DNA of 64,000 nt from an uncultured Pelagibacteraceae bacterium (GCA_902597695.1 CACJYH010000001.1:1-64000), one strand, 5' to 3'; shown: positions 35,887 through 44,810, counted from the first letter of the stretch. The notes: generated by a model not told the origin, from the letters alone. Numbers and translations: made by a program.

Positions 35887-36644
35887 TCTTTCTTTTGATA
35901 TTTAGTTAATTTTCCAACTAAACCAAAATAAATCTTACTTGGGAGAAAACTTAAGATTTTCAGTAAAATAGTTAATGATTTTGGAAAATGAATTTCAAAA
36001 GTCTTTTTATTTACTAAGCCATCATATATTTTTTCAGCCGCATATTCAGTAGTCTTTAAAAAAGGCATTTTAAAATCATTTTTATCTGTCATTGGAGTTT
36101 TGATAAAACCTGGAGATACCAAACATACTCTCACATTTGATCGACCAAAATCAAAATATAGACTTTCTGCTAAATTATTAAGAGCAGATTTTGAAGGTCC
36201 GTATCCGGTTGAATTTGGTAAACCTCTATAACCAGCTATTGATGAAACAATAGTAATTGTCCCACTTTTCTTGTTTTTAAAATATTCTTCGACTGCTTTG
36301 ATGGTATTCAATGTCCCAAAAAAATTAATTTTGAACACTTCCTCAATTTGTTCAACATCAATATCCCTTTCTTTTTTTGGATTCCATGTGCCAGTGGAAA
36401 AAAAACAAATATCTATATTTTCAAATTTATTTTTAATTTTTTCAAAAACCTCTTTGCATTTTGATTTATCAGTCACATCTAATGGAAATGGACTTATATT
36501 TTCATGATTGACTGAAATCTCATTAAGAAGATTCTCACGTCTGGCTGAAATAGCAACATTCCACCCCTCATTAGCAAATTTTATTGCAAGAGCTTTACCG
36601 ATTCCGGTACTTCCACCAGTAATCCAAATTGTTTTTTTATTCAT
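35883..36644 (-). CDS. Short-chain dehydrogenase/reductase
   Basis: 253-residue classical SDR: cofactor loop TGGSTGIG at 9-16, Ser in VSSIAGYRG near 135, catalytic Y148-x3-K152 in GYGPSKSA. The C-terminus is hydrophobic (FPKSLTILLKILSFLPSKIYFGL), suggesting membrane association. It is often found in the same CFA-type cluster, here on the opposite strand. Probably acts on a lipid-derived carbonyl or alcohol. The actual substrate is unknown. Confidence 0.85.
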   Translation of the reverse strand: MNKKTIWITGGSTGIGKALAIKFANEGWNVAISARRENLLNEISVNHENISPFPLDVTDKSKCKEVFEKIKNKFENIDICFFSTGTWNPKKERDIDVEQIEEVFKINFFGTLNTIKAVEEYFKNKKSGTITIVSSIAGYRGLPNSTGYGPSKSALNNLAESLYFDFGRSNVRVCLVSPGFIKTPMTDKNDFKMPFLKTTEYAAEKIYDGLVNKKTFEIHFPKSLTILLKILSFLPSKIYFGLVGKLTKYQKKD

Positions 36645-36668
36645 TATCTAAAGATGTATAATACTTAA

Positions 36669-37136
36669 ATGTTAAAAAATAAATTTTTATCATTCATACT
36701 TTTTTTTATTATCACATTTTCAGCCTCATTTATTGGTAGTTTAGTCACAATTAATTTAAAAGACCCTTGGTATTCTCAATTAGTCAAATCAGATTTTAAC
36801 CCACCTGACTGGGTGTTTGCACCTGTTTGGACAACGCTTTACTTAATGATGACATTTGCTATTTGGTTTTTTTGGCATAGTAAAAATAGAGACATGAACA
36901 CGATTTATATTTATTTTATTCACATTATATTTAATACAACTTGGAGTATTGTTTTTTTTGGATTACACCAAATTTTTTTTGCTTTGATTGTTTTGGTAAT
37001 CCTAATTGGTTTAATAATTACTTTGATAATAAGATATAAGCGTGTCAATTTTGTGAGTTATTATTTAATGATTCCCTATTTACTTTGGTGTTGCTATGCA
37101 TTATTTCTGAATATTAACTTACTAATATTAAATTAA
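36669..37136 (+). CDS. tspO: TspO/MBR-family membrane protein
   Basis: 155-residue protein with five membrane helices. Signature residues appear in LVKSDFNPPDWVFAPVWTTLYLMM, with the W/P-rich loop that binds tetrapyrroles in characterised members. Bacterial TspO proteins bind or degrade porphyrins and respond to light and oxidative stress. The gene starts 24 bases from the divergent SDR start and its stop shares one base with the next ATG. Confidence 0.88.
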   Translation: MLKNKFLSFILFFIITFSASFIGSLVTINLKDPWYSQLVKSDFNPPDWVFAPVWTTLYLMMTFAIWFFWHSKNRDMNTIYIYFIHIIFNTTWSIVFFGLHQIFFALIVLVILIGLIITLIIRYKRVNFVSYYLMIPYLLWCCYALFLNINLLILN

Positions 37137-38239
37137 TGGATGATGTTGTAATAGTTGGGGGTGGAATAATTGGAGCCGCAACTGCTTATTTTTTATCAAA
37201 AGAGGGCAGAAAAGTTAAAGTCATTGAAAAAGACCCAACTTATAAAACTGCTTCTTTCCCTTTGTCATTAGGTGGCTTTAGAAGACAATTTTTCCAAAAA
37301 GAAAATATTTTATTAGGAAAATTTGCCAGAGAATTTATTTTTCAAATTCCAGATTTATTAAAAACTGAAAAAAATCCAAAACCCACCGCTAGTATGGTGA
37401 CCAATGGTTATTTATTAATGTTTGGACCTGAGCATGCAGATGAACAATACAAAGCGCTGGAAAATCATAAAGCTTGTGATGCGGGAACAAAAAATATCAA
37501 AGGCTCTGAATTAAATAAGTTTTTTCCGTATATTAATGGTGAAGGAATTGAAACGGCAACTTTTACAGACAATCAAAGCGAAGGATGGATTGACCCCTTC
37601 ATGTTTCATAGTGCTCTAAAAAGTAAAGCGATTGATCTTGGTGCAGAATTTGTTAAGGGTGAAGTTAAATCTATTTCAGAAATTAATGCTAAGACAATTA
37701 TTTCAGCAGCTGGATGTTGGACTAAAGAGCTTTTAGAAGATATCCCTGTTGAACCTCAAAAACATACAGTTTTCAGAGTAAAGTGCCCAAAACATATTCC
37801 TGAAATGCCATTAACGGGAGATCTAACAACAGGAGTTTATTGGAGACCTGAAGGTAAAGAATACTTAGCTGGTTCACCAAAATCAGTCTTTGATGCTAAA
37901 GATCTTGAACCTGCATGGGATGATTTTGAAGAATTGGTTTGGCCAGCATTAGCTCATAGAATACCAGCTATGGAAGAATTAAAATTAACCGGTGGGTGGG
38001 CTGGTTACTATGATTGCAATCGACTTGATAACAATGCAGTTGTTGGAAAACATCCAAAATTTGAAAATGTTTACTTAGCAACAGGTTTCACAGGAAGAGG
38101 ATTAATGCAAGCTCCAGGAATTGGTAGAGCATTAACAGAATTGATTACGACGGGTGCTTATCAATCAATTGATATTTCAAATATGGCTGTAGAGAGAGTT
38201 TTAGGTAAACAAGCGAGACATGAGCCATATGTTTTATAA
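37136..38239 (+). CDS. DAO-family FAD-dependent oxidoreductase
   Basis: 367-residue flavoenzyme of the D-amino-acid/sarcosine oxidase superfamily. The FAD loop is VVIVGGGIIGAATAYFL at residues 4-20. Conserved LGGFRRQFFQKENI and the C-terminal YLATGFTGRGLMQAPGIGR close the FAD site. No folate-binding domain is fused, so it is not a dimethylglycine dehydrogenase of the long type. Likely substrate is an N-methylated or simple amino acid such as sarcosine or glycine-like compounds, by family only. Coupled to tspO by a one-base overlap. Confidence 0.8.
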   Translation: MDDVVIVGGGIIGAATAYFLSKEGRKVKVIEKDPTYKTASFPLSLGGFRRQFFQKENILLGKFAREFIFQIPDLLKTEKNPKPTASMVTNGYLLMFGPEHADEQYKALENHKACDAGTKNIKGSELNKFFPYINGEGIETATFTDNQSEGWIDPFMFHSALKSKAIDLGAEFVKGEVKSISEINAKTIISAAGCWTKELLEDIPVEPQKHTVFRVKCPKHIPEMPLTGDLTTGVYWRPEGKEYLAGSPKSVFDAKDLEPAWDDFEELVWPALAHRIPAMEELKLTGGWAGYYDCNRLDNNAVVGKHPKFENVYLATGFTGRGLMQAPGIGRALTELITTGAYQSIDISNMAVERVLGKQARHEPYVL

Positions 38240-38295
38240 ATTAAACATTAAAATAAAATTACATTATTTTGCAATTAACAGAAAGTAGTGAATAA

Positions 38296-39540
38296 TTGAT
38301 TAGGGCAAAATTGTTTTTGCAAAGAAATTATAAAACATTATTTTTATCAATTTTATTATCATTAATAATTTCATTATTGATCTATAATAAAATTATTTAT
38401 CCAGCCATTACCCCGATGGTTAAAAATGGCATATTATTCTTATTTGCTGATTGGACAGTTATTGTAAATGCTAATTTATGTTTGGAAAAAGGGTTTGATG
38501 TCTTTATCCAAAACCCTTGTGATCCGTGGAGTCGAAAACATGTTTATGGTGAGATATTGCTATATTTACCATTTGTTGATGTTTTAAAAAAATTTTATCT
38601 ATTTTATTTTCCAATAATAGTGAATTTTTTGTTTATATATGTTTTCATTAGTTTTTTTAATTATAAAAAATCATTAAAGAACTATACATTCTTTTTTTTT
38701 GCTTTAAGTGCTCCATTTTTAATTGCTGTAGAACGAGCAAACAATGATATTTTAATATTCTTGATTATTTTTTTGGTTTCAAAATACAGGAATCTATTAA
38801 CAAGTCATTTTCTTATTTTACTTGGTGCTTTGTCAAAATTTTATCCGGTTTGTTTTGGAATTATATTTTTATTTAAAAAAGATATTAAAAAGATATTAAT
38901 TAATCTTGCATTATTTAGTTTATTCATATCTATCTTTATTTTTTTCCAATTAGAAAGTTTAATTAAGATTTTTAACACTCAAACCCAATTTTCTGCAGGA
39001 AATGTTTACGCTTTCTCATTTAAAAGTTTGATTAACACAATCGGTTATTTTCAATTAGTTGATGATTTGAGATGGTTAAAAATTTTTTTTATAATTGGAT
39101 TTTTGTTAATTCCTTTTTTATTAATTATTTATCTATTTGCTTTTAAAAAAAATCATTTTTTTTCAGAAATTTTTACAAATAATATTTTTGAAAATCGTAT
39201 ATATATTATTTCATCAATTACATTAATTTCCTGTTATTTTATTATTGAAAATATTTTTTATAGAGAGATTTTCTTTTTAGGATTAATACCCTGGTTATTA
39301 AAATATGAGGACCAAGAGAGCAACATTAAAGATTTTTATTATTATTTTATTTTATTTAAATTCTTTGCAACAACAATAATAATTTATCTTGTGGTTGGAC
39401 AAAATAATTTATTATTTGATTTCAAACCTTTACTTATATTACTAAAACATACGATCGATTTTTATTTAATGGCAGTTATTCTTTCAATCTCAACTTTAAG
39501 TTTATATAATTTTTTTAAAAAAGATTTAATTTTTAGATAA
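38296..39540 (+). CDS. Multi-spanning membrane protein, GT87/DUF2029-like glycosyltransferase
   Basis: 414 residues, very hydrophobic, about ten helices. The conserved pieces ERANNDILIFL near residue 150 and LGALSKFYPVCFGIIFLF near 180 match the polyprenyl-phosphate-sugar-dependent GT87 (GT-C) group, in which E/D-R-x-N-x-D is a signature. It would transfer a sugar on the periplasmic side. The start is uncertain: the reading frame opens at a TTG (38296), and the first in-frame ATG is about 40 codons later, after the first helix. Ends one base before the convergent selO stop. Sugar and acceptor are unknown. Confidence 0.65.
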   Translation: MIRAKLFLQRNYKTLFLSILLSLIISLLIYNKIIYPAITPMVKNGILFLFADWTVIVNANLCLEKGFDVFIQNPCDPWSRKHVYGEILLYLPFVDVLKKFYLFYFPIIVNFLFIYVFISFFNYKKSLKNYTFFFFALSAPFLIAVERANNDILIFLIIFLVSKYRNLLTSHFLILLGALSKFYPVCFGIIFLFKKDIKKILINLALFSLFISIFIFFQLESLIKIFNTQTQFSAGNVYAFSFKSLINTIGYFQLVDDLRWLKIFFIIGFLLIPFLLIIYLFAFKKNHFFSEIFTNNIFENRIYIISSITLISCYFIIENIFYREIFFLGLIPWLLKYEDQESNIKDFYYYFILFKFFATTIIIYLVVGQNNLLFDFKPLLILLKHTIDFYLMAVILSISTLSLYNFFKKDLIFR

Positions 39541-39541
39541 C

Positions 39542-40996
39542 TTAAGTACCACAAAAAGTTTGATAATCTTCATTAGAATTGGAAGTTGATTGATAATCAA
39601 AAATATTTTTTTGATTATTATATGGGTTATTTAAAATATTTAAAAAATTAATTAAAGGCTCTAAATTTCCTTTACAAGCTTCTTTTAAAGTATTTTCAAC
39701 TATATGATTTCTTGGAATTAAAAGAGGGTTGGCACTTCTCATCAAGCTTTTTTGTTTTTCCACAGAATTATCATGACTTAATGATCTTTCTTGCCACCTT
39801 TTTTTCCAATTACTAAAATCAGTCCCTTCATAAATATCATCTTCTTTAATTTTAAAGTTCATCAAGTGGCAAAATGTATTTGTGTAATCAACTTTATTTT
39901 GATGCATCCAGGTGAGTAAGTCTAAAATTAGGTACTTATCTTTTTCATTTGAGCCAAGTAAGCCTAGCTTAGCTCTCATCATATTTAACCACTTATCTTC
40001 ATAAATTTTTTCAAAAGTATCGATCATTTCAGTTGCTAATTTTACAGCTGTGTCTTGGTCTTTATCGATCAAAGGTATCAAGCACTCAGCAAATCTAGAA
40101 AGATTCCATTTTGTTATTACTGGCTGATTGCAATAAGCATATCTTCCTAATTTATCAATTGAGCTAAATACAGTTTTTGGATCATAAATATCCATGAAAG
40201 CACAGGGTCCGTAGTCAATGGTCTCACCAGCTATACTCATGTTATCTGTATTCATTACACCATGAATAAATCCAACTCTCATCCAATTGACAACTAAGTC
40301 AATCTGTTTATCTAAAACAACTTTTAAAAGATCTAAGGCTTTATTTTTTGAATTTTCAATTTCTGGGTAATGTCTTTTGATGACATATTCAAATAAAGTC
40401 TCTAACTCATCTTTTTTATTCCTTGCTGCAATATACTGAAAAGTTCCTACTCTAATATGGCTTGATGCTACTCTAGTGAGTATAGCACCTTCTAATGGTG
40501 TCTCTCTAATTACATTTTCTCCAGTTTTTGCAACTGCTAAACTTCGTGTTGTTGGAATATTTAACGCATACATTGCTTCACTAATTAAATATTCTCTAAG
40601 CATAGGCCCTAACGCAGCTCTTCCATCTCCATTTCTTGAAAAAGCAGTTTTTCCCGAGCCTTTAAATTGAATATCGTATCTATGATTATTTTTAGATACA
40701 TGTTCTCCAATCAAAACTGCTCTACCATCACCAAGCATTGTAAAATGGCCAAATTGATGACCCGCATAAGCTTGTGCTATTGAATTACTATTTTTCGGCA
40801 ATTCGTTTCCTGTAAATATGGCCGATAACTCAGACTGACTTATTTTAGAAAAGTCTAAATTTAAATCCTTGGCCAAAGACTCATTTAATAAAATCAGTTT
40901 AGGATTTTTAACTTTTACTGGGTTTATCTTTTCTCTAAATGGCTCAGGCAATTTGGAATATGTGTTATCAAAATTCCAATTGATATTATTTTTCAT
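39542..40996 (-). CDS. selO: SelO-family protein adenylyltransferase (YdiU, UPF0061)
   Basis: Pseudokinase-fold enzyme that transfers AMP to Ser/Thr/Tyr of target proteins, linked to redox stress in characterised members. About 484 residues. Hallmarks: AYAGHQFGHFTMLGDGRAVLIGE, IQFKGSGKTAFSRNGDGRAALGPMLREYLISEAM (each read in parts), and FIHGVMNTDNMSIAGETIDYGPCAFMD, with the metal-binding N and D. The bacterial form lacks the C-terminal selenocysteine, and this one ends near QTFCGT with an ordinary Cys. I chose the ATG 5 bases after msrA. A TTG within msrA is also open. Confidence 0.92.
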   Translation of the reverse strand: MKNNINWNFDNTYSKLPEPFREKINPVKVKNPKLILLNESLAKDLNLDFSKISQSELSAIFTGNELPKNSNSIAQAYAGHQFGHFTMLGDGRAVLIGEHVSKNNHRYDIQFKGSGKTAFSRNGDGRAALGPMLREYLISEAMYALNIPTTRSLAVAKTGENVIRETPLEGAILTRVASSHIRVGTFQYIAARNKKDELETLFEYVIKRHYPEIENSKNKALDLLKVVLDKQIDLVVNWMRVGFIHGVMNTDNMSIAGETIDYGPCAFMDIYDPKTVFSSIDKLGRYAYCNQPVITKWNLSRFAECLIPLIDKDQDTAVKLATEMIDTFEKIYEDKWLNMMRAKLGLLGSNEKDKYLILDLLTWMHQNKVDYTNTFCHLMNFKIKEDDIYEGTDFSNWKKRWQERSLSHDNSVEKQKSLMRSANPLLIPRNHIVENTLKEACKGNLEPLINFLNILNNPYNNQKNIFDYQSTSNSNEDYQTFCGT

Positions 40997-41001
40997 AATT
41001 A

Positions 41002-41577
41002 CTACATTTTCCAAATTCTATTTAAAATCTCTTCTCTTCTACAAGCTTTTTTATATTTTAAATAATTAAGAAAATATACTTGATAATAATCCTGATGACG
41101 ATCCTCAGCTATATAAAATTTTTCAAATTCTCTTATATAAGTTACAACTTTTTTATTAAATTTTTTCTCTAGTCTTTTAAAATCTTTTTCAATTAAATCT
41201 TTTTCCTTTTGATTTGAATAAAAAGCTGCAGATCTGTAGCTATAACCTTTGTCACAAAACTGACCATAGGGATCAAATGGATCTATATTGAGCCAAAAAT
41301 TTTTAAGTAATTCTTCGTAAGATATTAAACTTGCATCATAAATTACTTCTACAACTTCAAGGTGACCTGTATTTCCATAAGTAACTTCTTCATAGGTTGG
41401 ATTTTCAGTTTTTCCTCCAGAGTATCCTGATATCACTTTCTCAACACCGGTTAATTTTTCAAAAGACTCTTCCATACACCAGAAACAACCACCGGCAAAA
41501 TATGCTTTGCTTTTTTCAGATGCTAATACTGAATTAGTAATTATTAAGTTTAAAAATATAAATAATAAAAATCTCAT
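41002..41577 (-). CDS. msrA: Secreted peptide-methionine (S)-S-oxide reductase
   Basis: Repairs methionine sulfoxide in proteins. From the ATG at 41577 there is a signal peptide ending LAS (residue 20), then the catalytic GGCFWCMEE with nucleophile C31. Further family blocks follow: SGYSGGKTENPTYEEVTYGNTGHLE and FDPYGQFCDKGYSYRSA, with a possible resolving cysteine. The export signal means it works in the periplasm. A TTG six codons upstream is open but disfavoured. It forms an operon with selO 5 bases downstream: two redox-stress functions together. Confidence 0.92.
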   Translation of the reverse strand: MRFLLFIFLNLIITNSVLASEKSKAYFAGGCFWCMEESFEKLTGVEKVISGYSGGKTENPTYEEVTYGNTGHLEVVEVIYDASLISYEELLKNFWLNIDPFDPYGQFCDKGYSYRSAAFYSNQKEKDLIEKDFKRLEKKFNKKVVTYIREFEKFYIAEDRHQDYYQVYFLNYLKYKKACRREEILNRIWKM

Positions 41578-41615
41578 GACTAAAAATTTATACAAAAATT
41601 GGGAATTGAGTCTAG

Positions 41616-41657
41616 ATTATTAAAGGTAGCTACTTTAAGTAGCATACCTTTAATAAT
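41616..41657 (-). terminator. Long hairpin after formate dehydrogenase
   Basis: Twenty-pair stem with a single bulged base: ATTATTAAAGGTA, GCTACT, loop TTA, AGTAGC, A bulge, TACCTTTAATAAT. It fills most of the gap between the formate dehydrogenase stop and the msrA start. Either strand could form it. There is no clear T-run on the minus strand, so it could also be an RNA-stability element. Confidence 0.6.
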
Positions 41658-41669
41658 TAAAAGAATGAT

Positions 41670-42869
41670 TTATTTTTTCTTATATTTAGCTGCCTCTTCA
41701 GAACCACCTGTGGCAGATCCTTTACTATATGAGTGAGCACCCATTCCAGCTAATTGTCCATCTTTAACAATAAGATATTGATCTCTAATTTCTTTTCCTT
41801 CAAAGAAACATTCTAAGATTTCTCTTACACCATCAGCATATCTTGTTTGAGCTGACAAAGAAGTTCCAGAAGTATGAGGTGTCATACCATGGTTAGGCAT
41901 TGTTCTCCATACATGATCATTTGGAGCTGGCTGTGGAAACCAAACGTCTCCAGCGTAACCACTTAGTTGACCACTCTTCAATGCTTTTGCAATAGCATCA
42001 CGATTACAAATTTTACCTCTTGCAGTGTTTACAATATAAGCACCTTTTTTCATTTTGCTTATCATTGCATCATCAAATAAGTTCTCAGTCTCAGGATGAA
42101 GAGGGCAATTTATAGTCACGACATCACAAACTTTAACCATAGACTCTACTGACTCATGAAATGTTAAGTTTAATTCTTTCTCAACACTATCTGGTAATTT
42201 ATGTCTATCAAAATAATGTAAGTGTACATCAAATGGTTTCATTTTTCTTAATGCATCTAAACCGATACGGCCAGCGGCAACAGTTCCAATGTGCATACCT
42301 TCAACATCATAAGATCTTTGTACAGCATCTGCTATGTTCCATCCACCTTCATTAACAATTCTATGTTGGTTGTGATAGTCTCTCACCATTGATACAATCA
42401 TCATTACAATGTGTTCAGCAACAGATCTTGAATTACAAAAAGTTACTTCAACTACATCAATTTTGTTATCCATAGCTGCTTGTAAATCAACGTGATCAGA
42501 GCCAATTCCGGCTGTAATAGCCATTTTTAAGTTTTTAGCTTTAGCAATTCTTTCTTTGGTCAAGTAATACGGAAAAAAAGGTTGTGAAATTACTATATCA
42601 GCGTCAACGATATGCTTATCAGCCTCACATCCATCTCCATCTTTACTATTAGTAACTACCAACTCATGTCCGTTACTTTCTAAAAATTTTCTTAATCCTA
42701 ATTCTCCTGAAACACATCCTAACAATTCTCCTGGATTAAAGTCTCTTCCTTTTGGTGAAGGTAAGGTCATTCCATCTGGATATTTTTCTAGTTTAGGAAG
42801 ATCTTTAAGTGGGTATGATTTAGGCATTCCTCCTTTTGGATCATCATATAATACACATAATATTTTCAT
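41670..42869 (-). CDS. NAD-dependent formate dehydrogenase
   Basis: Oxidises formate to CO2 with NADH. Single-subunit, cofactor-free type of the D-2-hydroxyacid dehydrogenase fold, 399 residues. Hallmarks: VLYDDPKGGMP at the start, SQPFFPYYLT, AGIGSDHVDL, FCNSRSVAEH, Rossmann GTVAAGRIGLDALR, VTINCPLHPET, GYAGDVWFPQPAPNDH and TPHTSGTSLSAQ with the catalytic His. A strong Shine-Dalgarno (GCAGGAGAATAA before ATG) signals high expression. It fits one-carbon oxidation for energy, as known for SAR11, together with the glycine cleavage system in this window. Confidence 0.95.
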   Translation of the reverse strand: MKILCVLYDDPKGGMPKSYPLKDLPKLEKYPDGMTLPSPKGRDFNPGELLGCVSGELGLRKFLESNGHELVVTNSKDGDGCEADKHIVDADIVISQPFFPYYLTKERIAKAKNLKMAITAGIGSDHVDLQAAMDNKIDVVEVTFCNSRSVAEHIVMMIVSMVRDYHNQHRIVNEGGWNIADAVQRSYDVEGMHIGTVAAGRIGLDALRKMKPFDVHLHYFDRHKLPDSVEKELNLTFHESVESMVKVCDVVTINCPLHPETENLFDDAMISKMKKGAYIVNTARGKICNRDAIAKALKSGQLSGYAGDVWFPQPAPNDHVWRTMPNHGMTPHTSGTSLSAQTRYADGVREILECFFEGKEIRDQYLIVKDGQLAGMGAHSYSKGSATGGSEEAAKYKKK

Positions 42870-42917
42870 TTATTCTCCTGCGTTACTTTCGATCATTAAT
42901 TTATTTTGAGACATCTA

Positions 42918-42932
42918 ACATTATTTTAATGT
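42918..42932. repeat. Perfect short dyad upstream of formate dehydrogenase
   Basis: ACATTA-TTT-TAATGT, a 6-pair inverted repeat with a 3-base centre, about 50 bases before the formate dehydrogenase start and just after the HPP gene end. It could be an operator or a weak hairpin. No T-run follows. Short AT-rich dyads occur by chance. Confidence 0.3.
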
Positions 42933-42946
42933 CGCTAGCAAACAAA

Positions 42947-43411
42947 TTATTTTGTTTTTGGATAACTCTTTTTAAGTATAAATTTATTAATTATGATGGC
43001 AAAAACCAGAATAATTATTGATCCTGAAATTATTGGGCTTAACAAATAGTCTAGTGAGACACTACCCATGATAACTATAATTGGATTTCCGCCTGCGGGC
43101 GGATGGGTTACATTTAGCAATATCATAAGACCCACCCCAAAACCAACTGCTAATGGTATAATTATATATAATGGCAAAGGAATTAAATATAAAAAAAACA
43201 TTCCTACAACTACAGTAACTAGATGCCCAAAAAAAACATTTTTAGGTTGGGCAAAGGGGCTTTCGGGATATCCATACAAAAGAACCATTGACGATCCAAA
43301 AGATGCAATAAGAAAAATCCCAAATTCAGTTTTATAAGTCAATAAAGTTAAAATACCTATAGTGATAATTGAAAATAATCCTGCGATAAAAGATTGTTTT
43401 AAATTACCCAT
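42947..43411 (-). CDS. HPP-family membrane protein
   Basis: 154-residue membrane protein with four or five helices and the name-giving motif T-H-P-P-A-G-G-N-P at residues 102-110, plus ASFGSSMVLLYGYPESPFAQP near the N-terminus. In cyanobacteria and chloroplasts a relative transports nitrite. Cargo in marine bacteria is not settled. It sits 4 bases after the SufU-like gene and leads toward formate dehydrogenase. Confidence 0.85.
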   Translation of the reverse strand: MGNLKQSFIAGLFSIITIGILTLLTYKTEFGIFLIASFGSSMVLLYGYPESPFAQPKNVFFGHLVTVVVGMFFLYLIPLPLYIIIPLAVGFGVGLMILLNVTHPPAGGNPIIVIMGSVSLDYLLSPIISGSIIILVFAIIINKFILKKSYPKTK

Positions 43412-43415
43412 GAGA

Positions 43416-43814
43416 TTATTTTGATACTATTTTTTTTATTGTTTTAAAAGGTAATAAAATACATTCTTTACGAGATAGATTTTTATCATTAAATATTTTA
43501 TTAAGTGATTTCCATTTTTTTTCAATATTTTCAACGTTTCCCTCAAAATAATGTTTTGCATCATCACATAATTCATTAATTTTAGATTTATTTTCATTTA
43601 TTGAAATTTTTGAAAGTAAACTTGCTGAAGCTTGACAATAAACACAGGACTTACCTTGATAACCAAAATCAATAATTTTATTTTTTTTGATAACTAAATC
43701 TATTTGCATCTCATCACCGCACATTGAATTTTTCAATTTTGAGTGGTGTGTATAGTTTTTGATACTTTTATTATTGTTGGTATCAGAGGCGATTTTAAGA
43801 ATATCCAAATTCAT
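43416..43814 (-). CDS. SufU/NifU-like iron-sulfur scaffold protein
   Basis: 132-residue IscU-fold protein. Ligands fit the SufU pattern: C32 and D34 in SMCGDEMQ, C57 with a second C60 in GKSCVYCQASAS, and C118 in SRKECILLPF. It would hold or relay nascent Fe-S clusters or, as in SufU, accept sulfur from SufS with zinc bound. No other suf or isc genes are nearby. Its predicted -10 (TATAAT) lies only 8 bases before the ATG, suggesting a leaderless or near-leaderless message. Cotranscribed with the HPP gene. Confidence 0.85.
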   Translation of the reverse strand: MNLDILKIASDTNNNKSIKNYTHHSKLKNSMCGDEMQIDLVIKKNKIIDFGYQGKSCVYCQASASLLSKISINENKSKINELCDDAKHYFEGNVENIEKKWKSLNKIFNDKNLSRKECILLPFKTIKKIVSK

Positions 43815-43822
43815 ATTAATTT

Positions 43823-43828
43823 ATTATA
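43823..43828 (-). promoter_or_regulatory. Perfect -10 box 8 bases before the SufU-like gene
   Basis: Minus strand TATAAT at 43823-43828, with TTGTTA as a -35 candidate 19 bases upstream. Only 8 bases separate it from the start codon, so transcription would begin at or next to the A of ATG. Confidence 0.4.
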
Positions 43829-43900
43829 TTAGTCCTAATACTTTGTATAACAATTTAATTTATGTTGTAGTACTAATCAATTAGATCTAAATAGTCGATT

Positions 43901-44806
43901 ATGGTTGAACTAAGAAATGAAAAAATAGCTGTACCGGTCGTTTTATTTGCAGGGATACTTTGGTCGTTTGGTCCATTGGTAGTGAGATATATGAATGATC
44001 CTCATATGGTCCCTTGGCAATATATTTTTGGTAGAGGTTTAACTATTTTTATTATTTTAAATTTATATTTATATTTCGAAGAGGGAGTCAATTTTTATAA
44101 AAATTACAAAAAAGTAGGTAAATCAGGAGTTGTTGGTGGCATGGGTCTTGGTATTGCAATGATTTCATTTATTTATTCAATTACAAACACTACTGCAGCA
44201 ATTACTTTATTATGTTTAGCTGCAATGCCTTTTTTTACTGCATTATTAGCCTTTTTATTTTTAAAGGAAAAAATTTCTCTAAATGTCTGGATATCAATGC
44301 TTATTGCAACTGTGGGTATTATAATCATGGCTGTTGGTAATACTGAAAAAAATTCTTTAATAGGTTTTGTTTTTGGACTTACATCATCAATTGGATTTTC
44401 AATTTTTTCAGTCACTTTAAGATGGAGAAAAGAAACTCCAAAATTTACAACAGTTGCGGTTGCAGGTTTATTTTGTTTCATAATTGCTACGATTATGATT
44501 TTGGTTAATAAACAAACTTTTTTTGCTACAAGTTATAATAGTGCAATGTTTTCTCTTCATGGAGTATTAGTTTGTTTAGGTCTTATTTTATATTCTATAG
44601 GATCCAAAGCAATCCAAGCTGCAGAATTGACATTATTGTCTCTGACGGAGGTTATTGGAGGAATTTTTTGGGTATGGTTACCATTATTCGGGATTAATGA
44701 AATTCCATCTACTAACACAATAGTGGGCGGCTTCTTTCTTTTCGTTTCACTTATTTATTATAGCCTTATTATGAGATGGAATAAGAGATACATCGCACTA
44801 AATTAA
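43901..44806 (+). CDS. EamA/DMT-family carrier next to glycine amidinotransferase
   Basis: 301 residues, ten predicted helices in two EamA repeats (first from VPVVLFAGILWSFGPLVVRYM, second from LIGFVFGLTSSIGFSIFSV). Only 4 bases separate its stop from the amidinotransferase start, so both are on one message. It may therefore import a substrate such as a guanidino compound or export its product. The cargo is inference, since the EamA fold does not reveal it. Confidence 0.85.
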   Translation: MVELRNEKIAVPVVLFAGILWSFGPLVVRYMNDPHMVPWQYIFGRGLTIFIILNLYLYFEEGVNFYKNYKKVGKSGVVGGMGLGIAMISFIYSITNTTAAITLLCLAAMPFFTALLAFLFLKEKISLNVWISMLIATVGIIIMAVGNTEKNSLIGFVFGLTSSIGFSIFSVTLRWRKETPKFTTVAVAGLFCFIIATIMILVNKQTFFATSYNSAMFSLHGVLVCLGLILYSIGSKAIQAAELTLLSLTEVIGGIFWVWLPLFGINEIPSTNTIVGGFFLFVSLIYYSLIMRWNKRYIALN

Positions 44807-44810
44807 TCTA

